Source: Tamarix chinensis
Taxonomy: Eukaryota > Streptophyta > Magnoliopsida > Caryophyllales > Tamaricaceae
Assembly: GCA_030549775.1 (NCBI GenBank)
Contig: CM060174.1
Span: 55,962,444 to 56,026,443, forward strand
Length of the DNA: 64,000 bases
Direction: 5' to 3'
Translations under genes and position numbers: made by a program
Shown here: positions 36,246-47,604 of the stretch, piece by piece
Position numbering within the stretch: position 1 is the stretch's first letter
Layout: each line of letters opens with the position of its first letter
Notes under the pieces: model-generated
Told to the model about the DNA's origin: nothing
Databases searched by the model: none
Seen by the model: the letters and a program-made list of their open reading frames with translations, nothing else

Positions 36246-37670
36246 TAATTCTAGGTCATAATCCTTGACTAATTACAACCATCGATGTTGTCTAAAAATG
36301 AACTCCTATTATGTGAAAATATACTTGAAGCTCTAATTATCAGTGTAGGACTTGTACTAAACACTATAGAGGTAATGTCTCTAAATCTTCAAAGAAAAAA
36401 CCATTTACACAAGCTATAAATCTTGTGTCAGATAGTTATGTTCATGCTACTTTAATTGTTGAGAAGCATAAGCCACCACTCTCTCATGCCGCATCAACAC
36501 ACATTCTAATCTATGATTAGAAGTGTTGCTATACACTTCAAAATCATCTAATCCACTGGGTAATGGAGCATTAGGGCTGAAGTTAAAGGTTTATTAAAGT
36601 CTTTAAAGGCTTCACTACACCACTCATCCCAGTGGAAACACGTATCCTTCTTTAAAAAAATTAGTCATCGAACGAGACATCTTGGGGAAGAGTGTGACAA
36701 ACCTATGGTATTAGTCAATCATTCCCAAAAATCTACAAATCTCCCTAAAAAAAGTTGGAGATGGTCCCCTAGAAACTTCTTGATCCTTGGAAGGATCCAT
36801 TGACACGATATTGTTATAGATTGCATGTCTAAGGAAAGCCACTTTCTCCAACCAAAACTTGCACTTTGAAAGCTTAGCATACAATTATTGTACTCTTGAT
36901 AATGCTAAGGTCAATCTCAAATTTTGTTCATGCATCTCTCGATTACTAGAGTATATGAGGATGTTGTCAATGAAATCTACGATGAACTTATCCAAAAACT
37001 ATAAAAAATCTAGTTCATGAGGGACATGAACACTTCTAGTGCATTAGTGAGTCTGAAAAGTATTACGGTGAACTCATAATGGCAATATCTTATCTAAAAT
37101 TTCATCTTTAGAATATTCTCCTCTATTATCCTCAACCAATGGTAACCTAACCAAAGATCAGGCTTAGAGAACACAAAGGCTCCTCCGAATTGGTTAAATA
37201 GATTGTCGATCCATGCAAATAGATAATAGTTTTTCACTGTAACTTGATTCAACCCTTAGTAGTTGATGCACAATCTTAATATCCCATCTTTCTACTTCAT
37301 GAATAAGACCAGGGATCCCTAAGGTGATGCACTTGGTTGGGTGTAGCCTTCTCCAACAATTCTTCTCACTCAACTTTAAGCTCCATCATATATATGGGTG
37401 TCATACAATGCTTTAGATACTATTTCCATTCCTATAACCAATTCTATGGTAAACTCAGCCTCTCAAACTGATGACATGCCCATGATCTCATTGATAAACA
37501 AATTAAAATACTCTTAAATCATCAAAATTGTTTCTAGGGGCATTTATTCAACCTCAACGTTGTTGTAGATATGACTTTCATAGAGGGGTTAGGTTCACAC
37601 TTCTAATAGTATCCCCTAACACCTTTTGGTCCTCAAAGAACCACATACTCCTTTGTGTAATCTATCAATG
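36246..37670 (-). pseudogene. M1 reverse transcriptase and RNase H pseudogene
   Basis: Read from 37670 down. The protease-RT linker shows EAEFTIELVIGMEIVSKA, then VLFMK.KDGILRLCINY (family text RLCIDYRELNK), LFNQFGGAFVFSK.DL, and later the RNase H region with CSEAFKDFNKPLTSA, VYSNTSN, ECVLM, VVAYASQQLK, IWRHYL-like text and KDYDLEL at the edge of element N. The catalytic YxDD motif region is decayed. Frames shift repeatedly. The match is to the Del/Tekay-type gypsy polyprotein. About 200 residues that should separate RNase H from the integrase core are missing at the N insertion site. Confidence 0.8.
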
Positions 37671-37674
37671 CTTG

Positions 37675-37935
37675 ATATTCCATAGCATGTTCATGCTTAT
37701 TATCATGCTAAAATCATGTAAATCTATATCTATGACATATACAGGAAACTCTACTCCCTTAAATATCAAGGTCACCCCTTTATAAAGTCTACGGAACACA
37801 ATCCTTTCCTATGAAGGTAAGATAACATAAGTAGAAATACTATAGGTAGGATATAAAGAAACCCTAGCTATGAATGTGGAAACAAAAAAAGAATGTGATG
37901 CACCAAAGTTAAATAATGCACATGCTAAAATGGTG
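37675..37935 (-). pseudogene. M1 aspartic protease pseudogene
   Basis: The minus strand reads LFNFGASHSFF at the active site, where the family has L-F-D-S/T-G-A-S-H-S-F. The catalytic aspartate is replaced by asparagine. It is followed downstream by VIDIDLHDFSMIISMNML, matching the 'LDM.DFDVILGMDWL' end of the domain. Confidence 0.7.
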
Positions 37936-37999
37936 GAACCAGTAAGTATACATGTTATCATACTGAATTGTGCTCCACCTCATTCTTAATAATCATGTT

Positions 38000-39060
38000 C
38001 AGGTGTCCTCCTGAAAAAATCACTACAGCATTTCCTGACCCATGACCCTACTAAAATATATGGGGCTTTTGACCCCTAAGCTAATTAGTATGGTTGATAA
38101 CACTAACTAGTGACAAATGAACTCTTTGCATCTATGGTTATAGCTATTAGATAGATCCGATGCTCTGATCTCATGTTTAGATTCTCTAAATACTTCCTTA
38201 TCGGGCACAAAACTCATAATCCTATTGTCTTGTCATACCACAAGCATGGCATATCACATTGTTATCTTCTTGATCTACTCCTAGATGATCTGCTCCGCAA
38301 TGCCTACAATGATAATACCCCTCCTCGAATCATCCTCTAGCCTAAACTCTTGATTGAGGGGCTTACCTAATACCTTCAATATACCTAGGTAGTGTGCTAC
38401 CCTAAGAATAGTCTTTTTCCTTATCGTTGGGACGTTGATGACGCTCAAACTATGGTATGACTTGGGAATTCTCCAAGGCTTGCTTATACATGCCAACCAT
38501 ATGTGGTAGCGTAACTCCCACCAATAAATCCTTATATCTAATCATTAGGCCAATCTTGAAGTAGTGAACCTGCATCACCTCTCTAGCCTCTACCTTTGGA
38601 GCAAACTAGATCAAGTCCATGAACTTCATGTAGTACTACTTTATCGACATACCTCCCTGCCAAAGGACCATAAACTCATCAAACTTCTTCATGCATAGAT
38701 GAGTGGGATATGTTCGAGCTTAAAGCACCTCAAAGAAATGTCCTAAACTAGTAGGATCTCCACATATACATTAGATGCTCCTCAACTTGCATCTACTCAT
38801 CCCCTCAGGTAGTAAACTACCATGTTGACTCTAACAGAAACCCAAAAGCATTAATGGTATTCTCCATGTCCTTAGCCTATCTCTACATGAATTTAGGGTC
38901 TTCCTGACCCTCAAAGATTGGTGGATGATAATTCTTAGCCCTCTTGAGCTAATCTTTCAGAATTGGGGTAGTACTAGCAGTAGAGAAGGCTACGGTGCTC
39001 GAACATGGCCTATATCTAAATGCCTCGATGTGCTTATTGATAAGTAACAATTCAATTATC
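38000..39060 (-). pseudogene. M1 gag pseudogene
   Basis: From 39060 down: KRAKNYHPPIFEGQEDPKF (family: F.G..DP), FDEFMVLWQGGMS, then VEAREVMQVHYFKIGLM and KDLLVGVTLPHMV in the capsid region. Next come two cysteine clusters near 38305-38230, YHCRHCGADH and ICHACGM, which are decayed zinc knuckles. Stops interrupt every stretch. It lies directly after the 5' LTR and primer-binding site in minus orientation. Confidence 0.75.
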
Positions 39061-39318
39061 AAGCTTTAAGACCTGCACAACATGATTAATACACAACTTT
39101 ATATATCACATTCCTAGTACACTATTATTCACACACATTTCTAGATTTGAAACACTTGAATTCTTAGTCAAATACTAGAGGCAATCGGGAAATCGTTAAA
39201 ATAATCAATGATAGCAACTTAAAACATTTTAAAGGTTAAGAAATATGAAATAATTTCTTAATGCCAAACTATGGCATCAATTAAAATGTACTTTCAATTG
39301 AAGTAATTTAAAATTAGA

Positions 39319-39330
39319 TCTTTTATGCCA
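39319..39330 (-). other. Degenerate primer-binding site of M1
   Basis: The minus strand reads TGGCATAAAAGA just after the LTR end. The match to the initiator tRNA-Met site is partial, but the position is right. Confidence 0.5.
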
Positions 39331-39333
39331 AAT

Positions 39334-42270
39334 TGTAATACCCCCATTTTTCATTACTAAAAGTTTCATTATAAAACATTCCAAAAGTGGAAAAATACTA
39401 AACACATGTAGGAAAAATGAGTTAGGGGTGTTACTACTACAACTAACACGTGATAGACATTTTCCACCCATCCCATGTTAGATACAAGGCCAATAAACCA
39501 AACTAAATAAAACAAGAGTAGAGAGCGTGAGAAATATGATATATAAGTACCAAAGGAAAATGCTTAACAAATAAGATCTCAATGAGTCCCTAAATATTGA
39601 AATATATGACAGAGAGATAGTAAATCATAAGTGAAAAGATGCAATAGAAATAAAGCAACAATAGGGAAAAACCCCAAACCTCGTCCACTGAGGACCAAAC
39701 AACAATCTCTGGATGTGCACACTCCTAATCCCGTAATCCCAAAATGAGGTAGGCACACTACTAGCCATCCTAAAAAACTTACACATGGTCTTCTACACGT
39801 AGAATTGAGTAGGTGAGAGAAAAAATGGGCACATGAGTACCTATGTAGTAAGTAAGCCAAGTTACCTCCTCAATGGGAGTCAAAAGCATACAAGGCTATA
39901 GACAACAACAAAGAAATCATACTGAACATAGTAGCATACTTATAAATCGCACTTAGAGGTACATGTACTATCATGCTCTAATAATGCATAGGAATTTCAT
40001 GCCATGTAAGAACTTAGAAAATTTGTGTCTCATCATGTATAGAAATATATCATAAATAGTATAGATGGAAATGTATAATTAATAACAAGTTATTTCACAT
40101 CTTTATATGCTCTTCTACTATCCACCAATAGGAGTATTCCATTATGTCCATTTTTAAGTTTACATGATCTGTTAGATTAACTATTTGTAAGTCATTTTTA
40201 TTTTATTTTTCCTTTTCCTTTATCCATATCCTTATTCTTATTTGTATCATTATTCTTATTCTTATTATCTTTATTCTTATTCTTATTCTTTTCTATGTCA
40301 ATTCATGGGCTATTTATCATCCCATGGTCTCAACGATAATGGTAGCCTATCCAAACTAAAGGGCATAAAGTTAGGCTGAAGCCAAGTAAACACCAATGGA
40401 TATAAAGTCTAATAGAATCCAATGACCACCTAGGTGACCAGACCCTTTAGTATTAATACCCTAGTACATTATTAGTGTCTAGAGTAGGTAAGGCACTAGG
40501 ATATACAAGCCCCTGAAGTCACCATTAAATGCCCAAAAATATACTAGCCCTTGGTAGCTAATTGAGGATTGAGTAACCTAGACCCACAAATAGCTTGATT
40601 ATCTTTAGCTTTATGTGATTAGTGTATTGTTTTCCAAGGTTATGTTATCACACAAGGCTCATGTAACATCCAGATAATCATTCCATCTTAACCATTATTA
40701 TCCTCCAACAATGTGTTAGAGTTTCCATTATTACTTAACTAAGATTCATTAAATCCATCAAGAGAATCCATTTAGGCCAAAAATTCGGATTACATTATCC
40801 TTTTGAAGTTAAAGCATACTCATTCTATTTTTTCCATTGAGACCTTCAAACACTTAGTGAGAATACCATGAATTATGAACTATTTAATCCATCCAATATA
40901 TCAGTTAATTCATACAAAGATATGTTTTCTTATAATTAATGAATCACATTATAGGATTATGCATATTCTCAAAACATATCAAGTCTGACATAGCAAAAAT
41001 AACACTCTTGCTAAACCAATTGATCAACTTATCCCCACCAAACCCTAGAGTTCCTTTGAACCGGTCAGTTAGTATGATGTAACCAGCTGACTATTATATG
41101 ACTTGTTGATTGGTTCTAACCAACTAGTCAATGGGTTTAAATAGAGAACAACATTGGTCATCATAGAGAATGTAATTAATCGATTTGGGCCCTTCTAAGG
41201 ACTAATCGATTGGTTTGGCTTAACTACTTGATTGATTTGCTCCTAGACATGACATAATAGAAATTTTACAAACAATTAAAGCTCTAAAATCTTACCATAA
41301 CCAAACCAGAATAGTTTCAAAAAATAATATTAAAATTCATCATGCTTCCAAATTAAATCATGCTTCATTTTCAAGTAAACAACCTTATTCCTAATAATTC
41401 AAGCCCTTTTTCTCAAAAATATTAATTAATTCAACATGAATAGATAAAATGCCAAATTCTCATGCCAATACATAAATATTAACATTTAACAAAGCATACC
41501 AACTCATATGTTTATTATGCCACATGTCAAAGTTAATATTAACTTACTTGAAACTTAACAAAATTTCCCACAAAGAGGAAAACTCAAGCTGAAAGATTTC
41601 AACTTCCAAAGTCTTAAAAAAACATATTGAAAATTAAAAAAAATCAGTACATAACCTTTACAAATCAGGAACTCAAATTGAGGAAGAAAACAAACTTACC
41701 ACCTCTAAGAGAAGCATAAGGGAAGAGTAGGCTGAAAGCAAACTCAACTTTTTCTAAAATCTCACTCTTTCTTCCTTAAAAATAAAATAAGAGGGAGCTA
41801 GGGAAAGAGTAAATGAAAGTTCATAGTGGAGAAGAATTAGCACAAGTGCTTAAGAAACTCAGGTATCTTGGAGGTTGAAAGAAAAGTAAGTAAAAGACAT
41901 TATTAAGGTTATTCTTAGCCAACAAATCTGTTAAGGGATGGGTAAGGACACATAATAGATCAAAAGTCCTTATTTTACCATTCTAACCTAAGCTGAATGA
42001 GTAAATTTATCAAGAATATGTTGAATTCCATCTTACAGCTAAAATGGTGATTTTATAGAGAATGTATACTGAGCTCATCCAAAAGATATCAAATACACGA
42101 GGAGAAATAGAAGATCAACATGAGAAGCAAATCTCCCAGTCATGTAGTGATAGTTTAAAATTGAAGCATAGAGGTGTGCGGAGGAGAGAAGATGAATAAT
42201 ATAAGAGTGAGGTCATCTTGTTGCTCATTTGTTGAAATCAAGACTTTAAATCCGTTCGGGGTAGAAACTA
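39334..42270 (-). repeat. 5' LTR of element M1, start missing
   Basis: In minus orientation the LTR ends at 39334 (GGGGGTATTACA), next to the primer-binding site. It is homologous to 23875-~26855 of the other LTR, but the first ~420 bases of the LTR are gone: at about 42270 it abuts the integrase relic of M2. A palindromic-motif cluster is at 41010-41260 and a 'ggcttcagcc..tttatgccc' tandem block at 40320-40440. Confidence 0.7.
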
Positions 42271-43655
42271 AAATTGAGAAAGGAATCTTGAATTCCTATT
42301 AGAGACTATGTCAGTAGGTGTACCATGAAAACTTAACACTTTGTGGCCTTAGTAAACCTAAAATATATTCCACACTAAACCCATCACATGGTTGACTAGG
42401 AAAAAATAGAGTATACAAACGTTTGTGGAAGAAACTTTTAATCTTAAAACAAGTCACACATCTCCAATAATAACTTGCACCAACTTTATCATTCATGGCC
42501 AATAGAAATGCTCTTTTAATATCTCCATAGTTTTATGAACCCCAAATGACTAGTTGTACCCCCTTATGTACTTCCTTAATAAGTAAATCATGTATACTAG
42601 AACAAAGCATACACAACTTATTTAGTTTGTAAAAAAAGAGTCATTGTGAAGCCCAAAATTACCATGACTATAACTTTTCGTACATACATCATAAATTTAA
42701 AAGAAATCTTCATCATTTACTTATAACTCTTTCAACATTTCAAAACCTAATAATTTAGCACCCAACATGACAAGTGTCATAGATCTCCTTGATAATGCAT
42801 ATGCCACTATGGTTTATTTACCGTCAAAATGTTTAACAGAAAATACAAAGGATTGTAAGAAACTAACCTATTTTGCGTGTCTATGACTAATTTTCTTTTG
42901 CCTATGTAAATAGTTTAGACATTCATGATTCGACTACAAAACAAAAGGTTTAAGTTTCAAATAATGAATCTATGTTTCTAAGCTTCTTATGATTGCATAG
43001 AGTTCCTTATCATATGTGGAATAATTAAATTTAGTACCATTTAATTTTTCACCAAAAATATGCAATTACCTTTTTTTTATGAGAGTACACCTCTTATCCC
43101 TACCCTACTAGCATAAGATTTAATTGCAAAAAATTTATTAAATTTAGGCAAGGATAATATCGATTCATTACATAGATTATCTTTTAAAGTCTCAAAGGCT
43201 TTTGTGGCATCTTCTCCCCATTTGAATTAGCCTTTCTTCATGAGATATGTAATTGATGTGACAATAGTTGATAAGTCCTTAATGAGTCTTCTATAGAAAC
43301 TCACTAGCCCATGGAAACTCCTCACTTCATGAATATGTTTGGGCATAAGACAATCTCAAATAGATTGAAGCTTTATATGATCCACTTTTATACATTTTCT
43401 ACTTACAATATAACCAAGGAAAACAATACTCAAAAGTATAAAATCACATTTTTCTAATTTTCTATAGAGTTTAGCTTCCTTTAGCTTATCAAATAATTTC
43501 CTCAAATGAATAAGATGATCATGCTCATTTCTACTATGGAAAAGCATATCTTCTAAGTATACCACAATGAATTTTCTAAGAAAAAGTCGAATAACTTCAT
43601 TCATTAGTCTCACAACCGAACTAGGAGTCTTACACAATCCAAATGACATCATAGT
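42271..43655 (-). pseudogene. M2 reverse transcriptase (rest), RNase H and integrase pseudogene
   Basis: From 43655 down: MSFGLCKTPSSV, then FIVVYLEDMLFHSRNEHDHL (catalytic YxDD box read as YLED, first Asp changed to Glu), KLEKCDF, VFLGYIVS. Next comes the RNase H linker SFHGLVSFYRRLIKDLS and WGEDATKAFETLK, and decayed RNase H. The integrase zinc-binding end reads CVTCFKIKS, then YTLFFPSQPCDGFSVEYILGL. A deletion of ~45 residues follows, and then GTPTDIVSNRNSRFLS up to the M1 LTR junction. Its N-terminal part is at 50740-51090, beyond the 7.08 kb insert. Confidence 0.85.
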
Positions 43656-44198
43656 TGTAATATCCCATATTTTCATGAAATTTATTTAATGAAAAATTTT
43701 AATGTTTAATAATATTTCATAGTTTTTTATATTAATTTGGAACAATGATTGGGTTTCAGGTAAAGTTGCATTTGAATAAGGTTAGAAAAATAAATTAAAT
43801 AAGTTTTTAGATGGATCGATTGACTAGTTCTATGAACCAATAGATTAGTTCATTGTTTTAGCTAAAGGGATTTCCTTGAACGTAATGATAGGTTGGTTTA
43901 GGAAACCGATTGACTATTTGGTAGAATAGTCAATCGGTAGGCCAAACCGATTGACCGGTTTTTCGATATGTGTAAATTTTTAAAACTTAATTGTTCGGAA
44001 AACTCCTTTTAGGAAATGGAATCTTTTTAAACCCATTCCAAATTTTTCTTCAAGATCCTTAGACTTTCTTATGATACATTTTGCCTAAAATAATGCCTCA
44101 AACTAATATTCTAACTCCCTTGATTTTTGAACCAGAAAATTTTATTTTTAAGACAATGCAAAAACAAATTGAAAAGAAAACCTAAGGAATGTTACTGC
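43656..44198 (+). repeat. Plus-strand LTR of Q, 5' part
   Basis: It starts TGTAATATCCC, immediately after ATAGT (43651-43655). A palindromic-motif cluster lies at 43800-43960. The rest of the LTR continues at 47605 after a minus-strand LTR. Confidence 0.7.
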
Positions 44199-44867
44199 CG
44201 TATCAACCATGAAAGATGTGTTTTCATCAGTTAATCTATGCCTGTTGCAAAGCAAAATGGACCAAGGAACAAAAGAATGCATGATCATAGAAATAATGTG
44301 ACACTTATAAGGAAATAAAGACTACAACTATATCACAGATAGAATAAACTTGATAGTTTAGAAAATCAAATACAGAATCTAAGATAAGAGTTTAAATAAT
44401 CAAAAATACAAAAAACATCTCAACGTAGCGGGTAAAATAATAATAATCAGTTAGCCTAACTCTTAGGCATAATCATAAACCTCCTACCATAAGCAATGGC
44501 CTGCTAGTGGCCCACGTTATCACCTTCAGCGTACTCTAGCTAAGAGTAATAACCCTGCAAATCCTCATCTGCTTCCCTAACAGGAAGGCGGATCATCACA
44601 ATGAACACACAAGTGTAGTGTTAGTACGGTGAAGTATTGTTAAAGCATACTATGTAAAACATGGAAGGCTCATGCAGTATATTGAGGTCATATAGTGGCA
44701 AGTATTCAATCTACATGAAAGATAACATATGAAAATAGTGAAAACACATAAATACCTCTACAAAACCTAAGGGTATACAATTGCACACATGCATGGTTTT
44801 CTATAATAATCCATATAAAAGTAAAGCACATAATCCCAATATCTATGATAGGACTAGTGTAGGATTG

Positions 44868-45240
44868 CAACTCCCACCACTACATGTCACTAGTACCAAG
44901 GGACTTTCCTCCGGGATCTTTAAAATCCATCATACTTGATCTCCTAGGTGAGGGGGCATATGCTAAATTTTGGGTCTGCCTTACCCGAAGTACAAAACCA
45001 TAGAATCATAACATTGCCAATATATCATGATGGGAAGATTATAATACTGCAACTCCCACCACCACATCACACTAGTGCCAAGGGGATTTTCTCAAGGATC
45101 TTCAACATCCGCCACACTTGGTAGCCTATGTGAGGGGGCATAAGCTCAATTTTGGGTATGCCTTACCCACCACACTATCACTAGTGCCAAGAGGCTTTTC
45201 TTAGGGATCTTCAACATCTACAACACTTGGTTGCCTAGGC
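44868..45240 (-). repeat. Tandem repeat, three units of ~125-180 bp
   Basis: 'actagtgccaaggggatttt...gatcttcaacatccgcc' type units recur near 44889, 45072 and 45180 inside the nested minus-strand LTR. Confidence 0.8.
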
Positions 45241-45344
45241 TAAGGGCACAAAAGATAGCCAAATCCAAAGCATGCATACCGGGAATGCCTCTAAGATTTT
45301 ATGATAAATATTCCACATATCAACCGAGGCATACAAGAAAACAA

Positions 45345-45550
45345 ATGGGTGTTTAGAGATAACACAAAATTTGCACAAGGCATTAAGCCACCAAAATGAG
45401 TGTTTAAAGATAATGCCAAACTCACACAAGGCATTAAAGCCACCGAATGGGTGTTTAGAGATAATACCAAACTCATCGTACCAATTTGGTGTTTAAAGAT
45501 AACATAAAACACCTCATACCAATTAGATGTTTAAGAATAACAACAAACTC
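45345..45550 (-). repeat. ~50 bp minisatellite, four to five units
   Basis: 'gggtgtttagagataac..' recurs near 45348, 45399, 45450, 45489 and 45528. The small reading frames on the minus strand here are repeat read-throughs. Confidence 0.85.
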
Positions 45551-45712
45551 CACCAAAATCAAGTCTTAGATACCATCATATTGATTCGTATTAATTTAGG
45601 TCAATCATGGTTGAAATCATAATTAAAATGTTGCAAAAAAATGGAAGAATGAACATAAAAGGCCCAAGAGAAACATAACAAATCATAAAAAATAGGTGGT
45701 TTCCAAGAGGAA

Positions 45713-46180
45713 CAATCGATTGGTCCTCAAACAAGTTGACTAGTATGATCATACCAAAATGTATCACAACAAATCCAGAGCAATAATTGACTGGTTGACC
45801 TCACCGGTTGACTGTTTATGAGAACCAATCGACTGGTTTTATCCAACCGGTTGATGGGTCTAAGTAGAATCAGAATAATTTGGGCATGCAGAAAAGCTGA
45901 TTGATGGGTTTGACCCACTGATCGATTGGTTATTGTAACTAGTCAACTTATTTGGTCCAACTAGTCGATGGGTCTAAGTAGAGATCAAACTACCTTGGTT
46001 TGTAGGGACACCAGTCGATAGGTTTGACCAACCAATTAACTATTCATCAAGAGCAATTGATTGGTTTACCAAACCAATCGAATGATCTTGCAACCAACCA
46101 ATCCAAAACTCTAAACCATTCAACCTCTTACAAAACTTTTCAACTAGTTTGAGGAACCGATCTACTAGTCTAAGTAAAAC
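45713..46180. repeat. Cluster of CCAAT/ATTGG palindromic motifs
   Basis: A dozen degenerate motifs such as ACCAATCGACTGGTT, CAACTAGTCGATGGG and AGCAATTGATTGGTTT occur at irregular spacing. 'gatgggtctaagtagag' is repeated. The same clusters occur in LTRs H, M1 and Q. Confidence 0.75.
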
Positions 46181-47604
46181 ACAACCCAAACTTGCGAACC
46201 ACACACCAAATTTCACCATACTTTACCATATTGTTCCTATCATGCTTCTATGTTAAAACACACATAAAAATACATGCTTCACATATAGAATCACATGGAC
46301 ACATGGTGATATACACACTTAACCAAATCATGCTCAATAATTAATTTCATTCTTAAAATTAGGAAACTCAAAAACACTTACTTGGAAAGAATTATACCAC
46401 AAGCTCGTACTATAAAGCACTATTATATTTTAACCCATATAAATACTAACACAAGGAATCCCAATATACCACATAAACCTAATTATGTTAAAGATAATAA
46501 TGTATTACCTTGAAGTAATTCTTCTAGCAAAAGACTTCAATTAGATGACCTATCTAGCAAAACTTTGATTCCTAAGAGAACTAGAGTAAAACCATTAAAA
46601 ATCCTCTTCTAAAATTTCATTAAAAACTAAGAAAATAAGAAGGAGAAGAGAAATACAAAACACCACCTTTTGGCTCAAAATAAGGTGTTAAAGAGAAGTT
46701 GAAATCTCCAACTTTTCTCAACCTTAATTCTTACTTACATAGGGAAAGCAAAAAAAGAATTAAAACTAAGATTGGAAAAAGATAAAGGAACACAATGAAT
46801 ACACAAATCAAAGGAGAAAAACAAAAAATGATCTTTATTTTTCTTAGTAGAAGGAAGAAGAGAGGAAAATGGAAGGTTGTTCAAGACTTAGTGAGATTTT
46901 CATAAGAAGAATGGAGAAGAGAGAAAGAACACCAATGTGGAATGAAGATAGGCCAATAGAATGAGAGCTATAGGAGAAATCTATTCGACATCCTCAAGGA
47001 AAAGAGGGATGAAACAAGTGAGGTTGAGTGTGGGCAAGATAAGAAGTGAAGGATGATTTGATGGAGTGGTGAGGGGTTGAGTGAATTTAGAGATGGGTAT
47101 GCAAATGGGTTGGCAAGTTAGAAGAGATTTCATAAAATAAAAAATCATTACCCCAGCTACTAGAAGAGAGAAGGAGAGGTGAGGAAAAGGGAGAAGGGAG
47201 GCTTGCCTCCAAAAGTGGCCTTTTAGGAAACTTTTACTAGTTAAAACCATGTAATGGTCTAATTAATATAAGAACACTAAAATATGTTTATTAGCACAAT
47301 TAAAATCAAATTAGAATTTTTTATAATCATTAGATAGAAATTTAAATAAAAATCTAAAATAGATCTACAATCGCAGGCAAATTAGTTGACTGATTTAGGC
47401 AAACCAATCAATTGGTTTGTCAAGCACAAGAACAGAAAATTCCCTAGTGCACTAGTTGATTTGTTTTGTACACCAATTGACTAGTACACTTAAAATTCAC
47501 ATTTTTATTAGAATTTCAAGCCTATTTCAAAACTGAAAATCATTTTTTTATATCAACATAATTCTTAATACAATTTGAAGGATTTTAGGATGAGGTATTA
47601 TAAA

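Larger units (their letters stand above)
44199..47604 (-). mobile_element. Minus-strand LTR nested in Q
   Basis: The right edge reads GAGGTATTATA, like the start of the M1 3' LTR (AAGGTATTATA at 27276). Inward there are, in order, a motif cluster (47380-47510), a purine-rich plus strand (46500-47200, i.e. C/T-rich leader), a second cluster (45713-46180) and tandem repeats, all as in the M1 LTR read from its start. The left edge TGTTACTGCC is the best candidate end. The length, ~3.4 kb, equals the M1 LTR. No target duplication was confirmed, and the distal third differs from M1, so it is a related subfamily. Confidence 0.5.

Noticed and set aside
45235..45918. Minus-strand reading frames with repeated peptides (LSLNTHS..MPC), suggestive of a repeat protein
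   Set aside because: They follow the ~50 bp minisatellite and palindromic cluster of an LTR, with no start context or domain.
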